Shown here piece by piece: positions 1 through 5,757 of a DNA stretch of 6,857 nt. The notes under the pieces are model-generated. The model did not search any database and was not told the origin of the DNA. It worked only from the letters and a program-made list of their open reading frames with translations. Source of the DNA: an uncultured Clostridia bacterium (GTDB taxonomy: Bacteria; Bacillota; Clostridia; Oscillospirales; Ruminococcaceae); NCBI GenBank assembly GCA_947630315.1, contig CANRHA010000093.1, positions 1-6,857 on the forward strand. Reading direction: 5' to 3'. A program made the position numbers and the translations under genes. How positions within the stretch are numbered: the first letter of the stretch is position 1; each line of letters begins with the position of its first letter.

Positions 1-263
1 ACATGATAGTCATGAACGGGCAGATGCCGGTGATGAACGGATATGAGGCGACTAAGGCTATAAGATCATGCGGGCTGCCCCGGGCAAAAGATATTCCGAT
101 AGCGGCGATGACCGCCAACACCTTTGCGGAAGACGTAAGAAACGCCCTCGATGCGGGAATGGACGGCCACCTTGCAAAGCCCGTTAATATGAACGCGGTG
201 AGAGAGCTTGCCGCTAAGCTTTTAAAGCCAAAAACGGAGGGAGAAAAAACCGATGAAGTTTAA
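1..263 (+). CDS. C-terminal end of a hybrid histidine kinase: receiver domain with Asn at the phosphoacceptor position (5' partial)
   Basis: The reading frame is open from the window's left edge, and its first full codon is at base 3. The 86 visible residues are the second half of a response-regulator receiver domain. The stretch VMNGQMPVMNGYEATKAIR matches the usual MDxQMPVMDGxEAT block. The conserved Thr (AAMTAN) and the conserved Lys (HLAKPVN) follow at the expected spacing. The phosphoacceptor Asp is Asn (AAC, bases 15-17), and the later Asp of the block is also Asn. A receiver of this kind at the end of a protein, with a charged tail and no output domain, is typical of hybrid histidine kinases, so the kinase core probably lies upstream. 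The ATG at base 3 is internal to the fold, not a start. The frame resembles the last receiver of the minus-strand kinase at 3484-5409. It ends at TAA, overlapping the next gene by 11 bases, which suggests translational coupling. A stand-alone response regulator cannot be excluded. Confidence 0.85.
   Translation, partial: MIVMNGQMPVMNGYEATKAIRSCGLPRAKDIPIAAMTANTFAEDVRNALDAGMDGHLAKPVNMNAVRELAAKLLKPKTEGEKTDEV
236..243 (+). promoter_or_regulatory. Ribosome binding site for the binding-protein gene, inside the kinase 3' end
   Basis: GGAGGGAG lies 9 to 12 bases before the ATG at 253, depending on which register pairs with 16S rRNA. It is embedded in the last codons of the upstream kinase, so translation of the lipoprotein probably starts as ribosomes finish the kinase. 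No separate promoter is visible between the two genes. Confidence 0.75.
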
Positions 264-1521
264 ATATTTCCTTGCGGCGATGATTCTTGCCGCCGTAACG
301 CTTCTCGGCTCATGCGCGGGCAAGGGCTCGGGGATAACGCTCACCGTAATGGGCAAAAAGAGCGATCTTGAAAAAAACTACATGACTTCGGTTTTTGATA
401 TGTACGAAAGCAAAACCGGCAACAAAATAAAGCTTGTCGCCTATGAGGATTCGGAATTTGAGGCAAGGGCGGCGGAAGATTTCAAAAACGGCAAGGGCAC
501 AGACATCTTCCTGCATTTTCACAACGCCGATCTCAACAGGTTCGACGTTTCCGGGAACTTTTACGTCCTGAATAACGAAACCTGGGCGGACGACCTCACC
601 GACAGCGCAAAAGCCTACTGCACCGACGAAAGCGGAAACCTGATGGGCCTGCCCTACTGGGAAAACTCGGTTTCGGGATGTTACTACAACAAAACCGTTC
701 TTGACAGCCTCGGCCTTAAGCCTGCAACAACTCAGGCCGAATTTGACGTTTTATGCGAGGTCCTCGCCGAGGCGGGTTATACGCCTATCTGCTGGCCCGC
801 CAACGGCTGCTCGTGGATGATGCAGTTCGGGCTTGACCCGATTTTTGCCGACGACCCGGAGATCTTAAGAAAACTGAACGACGGCGAAATCGGTTACGGG
901 GATATCCCCGAGATAACAAATATGGTCAGGTGGATATCTGACGCCGCCGACAGCGGCTGGTTCGGCAGCAAATACTTCGACTGCGGGTGGTCGGAAATAA
1001 GCCCCGCGATCGCCTCGGGCGAAGCGGTAATGACCTTTATCTGGGATACATGGTTTTATACCGACTTTGAGAGCGGAAACAAGTACGGCGTAGATGACTT
1101 TGCGCTTATGCCGGTGTTTATGGATACCGTTGAGGGCGGGACCTACGAGGGCGGCAACCTCAACATGATGATGGTAAATAAAAACAGCGAAAAGCTTGAA
1201 GCGGCGCTTGATTTCCTTGAATTTTGCGCCACTCCCGAAAACTACAACGCCGCCTTTGACGGCATCTCAACGGTAAACTGCTTTAAGGGGCAGACGACGA
1301 ACATTCAGTCCAAAATGGTCACCGACGCGGAGGCCTCGATAGCAAAATACGGGCGGGTATCGACCGCCGCCTCGAGGATAATAGGCTACAGCGCCGACGA
1401 CGTCGCCTTGATAATAAACGAGATGCTTAAAAAGAAAATTTCCGTTGAGGAATGCGTGGCGAAGATGGACCAAAGCAGGCTTGACGAAATAAGCGCACAG
1501 AGAAGCGACGGAAACATTTGA
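253..1521 (+). CDS. Extracellular solute-binding lipoprotein, family 1 (carbohydrate ABC-type)
   Basis: This 422-residue protein has the size and layout of family 1 solute-binding proteins, which usually capture sugars or oligosaccharides outside the cell for an ABC importer. Residues 1-20 form a lipoprotein signal peptide: Lys at 2 and 4, a hydrophobic core, then the lipobox LGSC with the lipidated Cys at 21. The mature part starts ITLTVMGKKSDLEKNYM, a typical first strand and helix. It continues with the family-like GLPYWENSVSGCYYNK segment near residue 137 and a region with many aromatic residues (WISDAADSGWFGSKYFDCGW) around 224-243. It is also rich in Cys for an exported protein. The start follows from the signal peptide and ribosome binding site. 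It overlaps the end of a hybrid kinase gene and no permease gene follows before the terminator, so it may present ligand to that kinase or serve a transporter encoded elsewhere. The ligand cannot be read from the sequence. Confidence 0.9.
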   Translation: MKFKYFLAAMILAAVTLLGSCAGKGSGITLTVMGKKSDLEKNYMTSVFDMYESKTGNKIKLVAYEDSEFEARAAEDFKNGKGTDIFLHFHNADLNRFDVSGNFYVLNNETWADDLTDSAKAYCTDESGNLMGLPYWENSVSGCYYNKTVLDSLGLKPATTQAEFDVLCEVLAEAGYTPICWPANGCSWMMQFGLDPIFADDPEILRKLNDGEIGYGDIPEITNMVRWISDAADSGWFGSKYFDCGWSEISPAIASGEAVMTFIWDTWFYTDFESGNKYGVDDFALMPVFMDTVEGGTYEGGNLNMMMVNKNSEKLEAALDFLEFCATPENYNAAFDGISTVNCFKGQTTNIQSKMVTDAEASIAKYGRVSTAASRIIGYSADDVALIINEMLKKKISVEECVAKMDQSRLDEISAQRSDGNI

Positions 1522-1522
1522 C

Positions 1523-1558
1523 AAAAGGTCCGCAGAATTTTGATCCTGCGGACCTTTT
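1523..1558. terminator. Bidirectional intrinsic terminator between convergent genes
   Basis: AAAAGGTCCGCAG (1523-1535) and CTGCGGACCTTTT (1546-1558) form a perfect 13-bp stem around a 10-base loop. The stem begins one base after the stop codon of the binding-protein gene. Because it is flanked by A4 on the left and T4 on the right, the RNA ends in a U-run on either strand, so it can also end transcripts of the minus-strand operon, whose last stop codon lies 48 bases away. The U-tract is short, so efficiency is uncertain. Confidence 0.85.
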
Positions 1559-1605
1559 AGATTTCAGAGATCAGATTTTTATGACATACCCCGAGTGTGG
1601 ATAAA

Positions 1606-3465
1606 TTATTCGGTCATCAGGGCTATTCGCCTGTACATATCGAGATATGCGCCGTGTTTCCATTCGTCAAGGCGGCGCTTAAGGGCTTCGCGCCTCTCGG
1701 GGGATCTTATCAGCTTTACTGCAAACGGCGCGTAAAGCTTGCCCTCGCCGCCGTCAAGCCTTTCAAGTACTTCGCTCAGCGGGTGGACCGGGCGGTAGCG
1801 GCTCGAGGTCTCCTCAGCGCAGGAGGCGAGCGCGTCGGCAACGGAGATTATATAGATCATCTGCCTTACCGGCGAACTGCTCGGCGAAAAGTTTGCGGGG
1901 TAGCCGCCCTTTTCATCAAACCGACAGTGGTGCCCGAGAGCTATATCGCGGTATATTTCGGTAGATTCGTGCTGCCCCAAAAGCTGCGCGCCGAAGTGGG
2001 AGTGGAGCTGGATTATCTCCTCCTCCTCGTAGAAAAGCCCGCGGCAGGCCGAAGCCTCAAGGTTTATAAAGTGTATCATTCCCGTGTCGTAGAGCCGTCC
2101 GGCAGTCTCTGCAAAATCGGCAAGGGAGGCTTTATTTTTTATTACCTCCTCGGCGGTGCCACAACCGTTTAAGCCTATAAGGCTCTCGGGGGAATCCTCG
2201 ATCGCCCAAAGCGTGAGCTGTCTTGCTATCTGCCCGGCAACCGTCATTCTTACATACGTTACCGGGTGGCGGGCCGCAAAGGCGTTCTGCAAAACATCGA
2301 TAAACGGCATTCCGCCGGGGGTCTCGATATATGTGTACAAGAACTGCCTCAGGTAGAACATCATCGTCTCGTTCTCGTCGCTGTTCGGAGCCTTGGCTAT
2401 CCATAAAAACAGGCGGCGGGTCATGTTCTGAATGGCGGAATAGAACCCCGCCGAGCGCTTGTTTTTGTTTAAATACTTTGAGTATTCCATATATACGGCG
2501 GGAACGCTGAGATGGGTGAACATGCTCTGCGAGCCGAAATCGTCGTCGCGGCAGTATGACGACATGCTGTAAAGACCGTCCAAAAGCTCCTGAAGCAGCA
2601 GCGCGCCACAATGATACCTTGCGGCAAGATAGGCGTACTGCCAACGCGGCTGGAGCTGCTCTCCCCTGCTGCGCGCAGCCTTTATCTGCTTGTCCTGAAC
2701 TATCTGCGCCGATTCAAGAACCTGCGCAAAGGCGATGTGATCCGCCGAGCCGGTCCTTAAATATCCCAAAAGCGCGGTGCGCTCCTGATGGCTTTTATAC
2801 AGGAAAAGGCTCCACGGCAGCGAAGGCGTTTTTGCCTGAACGTCGGGGTCGCTGAGTATGTTTATCGATCTTGTTATCGCGTCAAGCTTGCGCTTTGCGT
2901 CCTCGGGCTGGGTGGCGCTGTACGAGAGGGCGATGTTGCCCATGCTGCGGTGAATGTAACCGCGCGTCTCGGGGTCGGTTATGCTGTCGTAGTCCTTCTC
3001 AAAATATGACGCGGCCTCGGTAAAGTACATTCTCATTCTTACCGCGTAGAGGCGTATATTGTTCGGGCTGAGCATTGTTTCAAGGTTGTAAAGCGCCATC
3101 GCGGTAAAATAAAGCTCGCGGATAAGCATATCGCGCAGGCCCTTGTGGCGGGCATAGCTTAAAAGCGAGAGATGTATGCGGTAGCTTAAGCCTACGTCGG
3201 TCTGGCTTACGCCGTTCATCAGGCTGCCGGCAAACTCATACAGCGCGTCTATGTCCTCGTCTGACGCGGAAAGGATATTGTCAAGAAGCGGGAAAAGGTT
3301 GTCTCTTAGCAGCCCGGTGCCGCGCTCTATCGCCTCGCAGGATATTCTGTTTGCCTCTGAGGCGGCGGATAAAAAATCATTCAGCGACTGACCCTGAGCC
3401 AAAGGGCCGGTATTTTTTGAGGCTGAGCGCAGAAGGCTCAGGTATTCCTCCTGATAAGGCAGCAT
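1606..3465 (-). CDS. Helical-repeat protein with a degenerate C-terminal HD-GYP domain
   Basis: The protein has 619 residues, no signal peptide and no membrane segment, so it is probably cytosolic. Residues 1 to about 385 are mostly helical, with amphipathic stretches such as 135-205 and 225-300 that resemble TPR-type packing; I recognise no named domain there. Residues about 395-600 follow the HD-GYP phosphodiesterase pattern: His400 (RHPVTYVR), then RLYDTGMIHF at 457-466 where LHDIGKIGIP is expected, His488 (HSHFG), HH 512-513 followed by GYP at 521-523, Asp544 (SVADAL), and RYRP near 556. HD-GYP proteins cleave cyclic di-GMP or related dinucleotides. Here the His of the HD pair is Tyr459, the Lys of HDxGK is Met463, and the HHE-to-GYP segment has one extra residue, so activity is doubtful; it may bind a nucleotide or act as a scaffold. 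The ribosome site GAGGGGGTG (3471-3479) supports this start. It sits 18 bases after the kinase gene, in one operon. Confidence 0.8.
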   Translation of the reverse strand: MLPYQEEYLSLLRSASKNTGPLAQGQSLNDFLSAASEANRISCEAIERGTGLLRDNLFPLLDNILSASDEDIDALYEFAGSLMNGVSQTDVGLSYRIHLSLLSYARHKGLRDMLIRELYFTAMALYNLETMLSPNNIRLYAVRMRMYFTEAASYFEKDYDSITDPETRGYIHRSMGNIALSYSATQPEDAKRKLDAITRSINILSDPDVQAKTPSLPWSLFLYKSHQERTALLGYLRTGSADHIAFAQVLESAQIVQDKQIKAARSRGEQLQPRWQYAYLAARYHCGALLLQELLDGLYSMSSYCRDDDFGSQSMFTHLSVPAVYMEYSKYLNKNKRSAGFYSAIQNMTRRLFLWIAKAPNSDENETMMFYLRQFLYTYIETPGGMPFIDVLQNAFAARHPVTYVRMTVAGQIARQLTLWAIEDSPESLIGLNGCGTAEEVIKNKASLADFAETAGRLYDTGMIHFINLEASACRGLFYEEEEIIQLHSHFGAQLLGQHESTEIYRDIALGHHCRFDEKGGYPANFSPSSSPVRQMIYIISVADALASCAEETSSRYRPVHPLSEVLERLDGGEGKLYAPFAVKLIRSPERREALKRRLDEWKHGAYLDMYRRIALMTE

Positions 3466-3470
3466 GGTTT

Positions 3471-3479
3471 CACCCCCTC
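3471..3479 (-). promoter_or_regulatory. Ribosome binding site for the HD-GYP-like gene
   Basis: Read on the minus strand the sequence is GAGGGGGTG, five bases before the ATG at 3465. It lies in the 18-base gap after the kinase stop codon, so the second gene is translated from its own strong site on the shared transcript. Confidence 0.7.
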
Positions 3480-3483
3480 GGCT

Positions 3484-5409
3484 TTAAAGCTCGTCCGAAA
3501 CAGGAGTCGGCCCGTTTCTCAAAAAGCGGCTCATGACGTCGGCAAGGTTCTGTAAGTTGACGGGCTTTGAAACGTGATCGTTCATTCCCGCCTTCAGGCA
3601 GGCGCGGATATCCTCGACAAAAGCGTTTGCGCTCATGGCGACTATGGGAACCGTGGGCGCGTCGGGCCTTTCAAGGGAACGTATGGCCTTTGTCGCCTCG
3701 AAGCCGTCCATCACCGGCATCTGGATATCCATGAATATAAGATCGTAGCCGCCCGGCTCGGAAGCCGCGAACATATCAAGGGCGGCCTTGCCGTTTTCGG
3801 CGCATTCTACCTTGGCGCCGAGCATCTCGACAAGCTCGGTCCCTATTTCGCGGTTGATCTCGTTATCCTCGACCAAAAGAACGTTGAAGCCCTCGAAGCT
3901 TTCCTCGTCCTTGCGCTCCGATCCCGAGGCTGCGGCAATTCCTTCATCGGTAAAGGCATAAAGCGCCTCGCCGAGACGCGAACGGAACAGAGGCTTGGGA
4001 ACAAACGCAGAAATGCCGTATTTGCGCATTTCATCTGCCGAAAGAGTCCACTCGTATGTAGACATCATAAGTATAGGAACATCTCCGCCTATAAGCTGCC
4101 TCAGCTCGCGGCAGATCTGTATGCCGTCAACAGCGCCGAGGCGGCGTTCAAGCAGAACGGCAAAATAATCCTCGCCGTTCATATGGGCCTGAGCGGCAAG
4201 CTCCTCGGCCTCGTACCCCGAAGCCGCGGTATCGCAGTTTACGCCGAATCCCGAGAGGACGTTCCTCAAATTTTCAAGCGAAACGGCGTCGCTGTCGGCA
4301 ATAAGTATCTTCTTGCCGCGCAGGGCTTCAAACTCGTTTTCGTCGGAAATTATCTGCTCAAGGGGTATGCTGACCGTAAATGTGGTGCCCTTGCCCTTTT
4401 CGCTCTCTACGGATATCTCGCCGTTCATCATTTTTACAAGGTTCTGGGTTATGGCCATTCCGAGGCCGGTGCCCTCGATATGGTTCACGCTCATATCGCG
4501 CTCGAACGGCAGGAAGATCTTCTCCAAAAATTCGGGAGTCATGCCTATTCCGGTATCGCTGACAATAAATTCGTAATATGCATAGTTCAGCTCGGTCTGG
4601 ACCGGCTTTTCGGTCTCCCTTACCGTGAGCGATATAGTGCCGCGCTCGGGAGTAAACTTGACCGCGTTAGACAAAATGTTTACTAAAACCTGCTGAATGC
4701 GCAGCGGGTCTCCCCTGACCTGCTCGCAGACTATCCCGGAAAAATCAAGCTCGATCTTGATGTTTTTGGCCTCGGCCTGTGGGCGGAAAATCGCCATAAG
4801 TGAGTGGATAAAGTCGGCCATCATGAACGTTTCGGGCGAGACGGACATCTTGCCGCTTTCGATCCTCGACATATCAAGAATATCATTTATAATTGCAAGG
4901 AGATGGCGCGAGGACAGGCCGATTTTTTCAAGGCAGTCGACGACCCTGTCCTTTTCGTCTATATGCGCCTCGGCGATGGTGGTCATGCCGATAATGGCGT
5001 TCAGTGGCGTGCGAATGTCGTGAGACATGTTGGATAAAAAGTCGGTCTTTGCGCGGTTCGCGGCGTTTGCCGAATCAAGGGCGCTCTGGAGAGCGGCCTG
5101 GGAGGCCTCGATTTTCGCCTTCTGAGCGTTTATGCTCTCGGTGACGTCGTTGATGATCACAAGGGCGGAACCGCCGTCGCATGGGCTGGACTGCAAAAAG
5201 AGGTATTTGTCGCGGAAAGTGCAGGTGAAATGCGTTGCGCCGCCAAAAATCAAAGGCTTAACAGACGCAAAAAGTTTGTCGCCCGAGCCGCAGAGGAGTT
5301 CCTCAGCCGCGCGGTTCATGTATGTAAACCCCGCGTCTTCTCCGGCAAGCATGACCGGGAAAACCGCCCCGCCGAAAAGTCCGCTGATTTTTTCGGTAAG
5401 ATCGTCCAT
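3484..5409 (-). CDS. Cytosolic PAS-domain hybrid histidine kinase with two receiver domains, the first lacking the phosphoacceptor Asp
   Basis: This 641-residue sensor kinase passes phosphate from His to Asp. Domains in order: PAS-like sensor at about 1-93 (GFTYMNRAAEELL, ending IINDVTE), Ala-rich coiled-coil linker at about 94-122, and the HisKA domain with SHDIRTPL and His130. The HATPase domain follows, with the N-box NILSNAVKF (244-252), DTGIGM (285-290) and GTGLGM (313-318). Receiver 1 spans about 366-485 and receiver 2 about 508-632. No membrane segment or signal peptide is visible, so it senses something inside the cell. Receiver 2 is complete: Glu514/Asp515, phosphoacceptor Asp561, Ser593 and Lys615. 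Receiver 1 has Glu421 where the Asp should be and Ser373 in place of an acidic-pocket Asp, though Lys472 remains. I place the start at 5409 because AGGAGG lies 8 bases upstream; an in-frame TTG at 5472 overlaps the -35 box and cannot be on the main transcript. It is the first gene of a two-gene operon with the HD-GYP-like protein. No DNA-binding output domain is present, so the final target is unknown. Confidence 0.93.
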   Translation of the reverse strand: MDDLTEKISGLFGGAVFPVMLAGEDAGFTYMNRAAEELLCGSGDKLFASVKPLIFGGATHFTCTFRDKYLFLQSSPCDGGSALVIINDVTESINAQKAKIEASQAALQSALDSANAANRAKTDFLSNMSHDIRTPLNAIIGMTTIAEAHIDEKDRVVDCLEKIGLSSRHLLAIINDILDMSRIESGKMSVSPETFMMADFIHSLMAIFRPQAEAKNIKIELDFSGIVCEQVRGDPLRIQQVLVNILSNAVKFTPERGTISLTVRETEKPVQTELNYAYYEFIVSDTGIGMTPEFLEKIFLPFERDMSVNHIEGTGLGMAITQNLVKMMNGEISVESEKGKGTTFTVSIPLEQIISDENEFEALRGKKILIADSDAVSLENLRNVLSGFGVNCDTAASGYEAEELAAQAHMNGEDYFAVLLERRLGAVDGIQICRELRQLIGGDVPILMMSTYEWTLSADEMRKYGISAFVPKPLFRSRLGEALYAFTDEGIAAASGSERKDEESFEGFNVLLVEDNEINREIGTELVEMLGAKVECAENGKAALDMFAASEPGGYDLIFMDIQMPVMDGFEATKAIRSLERPDAPTVPIVAMSANAFVEDIRACLKAGMNDHVSKPVNLQNLADVMSRFLRNGPTPVSDEL

Positions 5410-5417
5410 TGACCCCG

Positions 5418-5423
5418 CCTCCT
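5418..5423 (-). promoter_or_regulatory. Ribosome binding site that sets the kinase start
   Basis: AGGAGG on the minus strand lies 8 bases before the ATG at 5409. It decides the start in favour of 5409 over a longer in-frame reading from the TTG at 5472. Confidence 0.88.
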
Positions 5424-5443
5424 GATTTGGAATATATAAAATG

Positions 5444-5472
5444 ATTATATCACAATTTTCAGGGCGTGTCAA
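5444..5472 (-). promoter_or_regulatory. Consensus sigma-A promoter of the kinase / HD-GYP-like operon
   Basis: On the minus strand the -35 box is TTGACA (5467-5472), the spacer is 17 bases, and the -10 box is TATAAT (5444-5449). Both hexamers match the consensus exactly, and TG one base before the -10 adds an extended -10. Transcription should start near 5436-5438, giving a leader of about 27 bases before the ATG at 5409. Such a promoter needs no activator; any control would probably be by repression or after transcription. Confidence 0.9.
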
Positions 5473-5478
5473 ATGGAG

Positions 5479-5506
5479 GATAGATATTAGATGATAGATG
5501 TTAGAG
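5479..5506. repeat. Left heptamer array (four degenerate copies)
   Basis: Four consecutive 7-base units read GATAGAT, ATTAGAT, GATAGAT and GTTAGAG; all contain TAGA at the same register. They are the degenerate opposite-strand counterpart of the TCTG units in the right array, whose reverse complements contain CAGA at that register. Confidence 0.65.
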
Positions 5507-5619
5507 CTTAAAGGCGTCGCCTTAGATGATGGATTAAAAAGTGTAGACGGAACGTACGCTCTCGCCCCTCCTTCCGCATTATATGCCGGGTATCACCCTC
5601 CAACCTCGCACCTTAAAAA

Positions 5620-5668
5620 TCTGACTTCTGTTTTCTGACATCTGTCTTCTGACATCTGACATCTGTCT
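5620..5668. repeat. Right heptamer array (seven TCTGNNN copies)
   Basis: Seven consecutive 7-base units begin with TCTG: TCTGACT, TCTGTTT, TCTGACA, TCTGTCT, TCTGACA, TCTGACA and TCTGTCT. A degenerate eighth unit, TCTAATC, follows. The pattern partly alternates TCTGACA with TCTGTCT, giving a 14-base higher-order unit. It ends 12 bases before the iorA -35 box. Confidence 0.88.
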
Positions 5669-5680
5669 TCTAATCGCGCC

Positions 5681-5709
5681 TTGACAACTCCGCGGATTTG
5701 TATTAAAAT
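5681..5709 (+). promoter_or_regulatory. Sigma-A promoter of iorA
   Basis: TTGACA (5681-5686) and TAAAAT (5704-5709) are separated by 17 bases; the -35 is perfect and the -10 has one mismatch. The predicted start near 5716 gives an AT-rich leader of about 40 bases before the iorA start codon. It is divergent from the kinase promoter. Confidence 0.85.
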
Positions 5710-5745
5710 ACAATCAAAATGAATATTTATTCTGTAAATTTCAGT

Positions 5746-5753
5746 GGGGTGAT
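5746..5753 (+). promoter_or_regulatory. Ribosome binding site that favours a GTG start for iorA
   Basis: GGGGTGAT matches the GGAGGTGAT form of the anti-16S sequence with one mismatch. In that register the G-rich core ends 8 bases before GTG 5758, a normal spacing. It overlaps the ATG at 5752, which would be too close, so GTG 5758 is the better start. Confidence 0.65.
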
Positions 5754-5757
5754 GTGT

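Larger units (their letters stand above)
5479..5673. repeat. Non-coding element of about 195 bp with imperfect inverted heptamer-repeat arms (MITE-like)
   Basis: The left arm (about 5479-5516) and the reverse complement of the right arm (about 5607-5673) share TTAGANGANAGATGTNAGA with three differences over 19 bases. Further in they share a TTAA-GG-CG segment. Two of the three differences would still pair as G-U in RNA. Both arms are built on 7-bp periods (see the two arrays). The roughly 90-base centre holds a CGTACG palindrome (5553-5558), a near-palindrome AAGGCGTCGCCTT at the left arm's inner edge, and no open frame that looks coding. The element lies upstream of both divergent promoters and reaches neither. 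Its shape fits a small mobile or dispersed repeat; no target-site duplication is clear. It makes up most of the only gene-free stretch longer than 300 bases. Confidence 0.5.

Noticed and set aside
3..263. A complete small response regulator starting at ATG 3
   Set aside because: The ATG falls in the beta strand just before the phosphoacceptor position, so the first half of the receiver fold would be missing. It is the end of a longer protein.
1561..1605. A further regulatory or coding element after the terminator
   Set aside because: It is only 45 bases between the hairpin and the convergent stop codon, with no stem, promoter or start signal that stands out.
1597..2172. A 191-codon open frame on the + strand
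   Set aside because: It is antisense to the HD-GYP domain of the minus-strand gene, with no family signature and no good ribosome site.
2132..2644. A 170-codon minus-strand frame
   Set aside because: It is an alternative frame within the HD-GYP-like gene. Its Arg/Pro-rich composition is typical of an out-of-frame reading.
3574..4686. A 370-codon open frame on the + strand
   Set aside because: It lies entirely opposite the kinase gene, whose minus-strand frame carries clear HATPase and receiver motifs. The + frame has no recognisable domain and is a by-product of the kinase's codon use.
5410..5472. A 21-residue N-terminal extension of the kinase from TTG 5472
   Set aside because: That TTG is part of the perfect -35 box and lies upstream of the predicted transcription start, while ATG 5409 has AGGAGG at ideal spacing.
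5620..5668. CRISPR array
   Set aside because: The repeat unit is 7 bases with no spacers of constant length and no cas genes nearby. It is a short tandem repeat.
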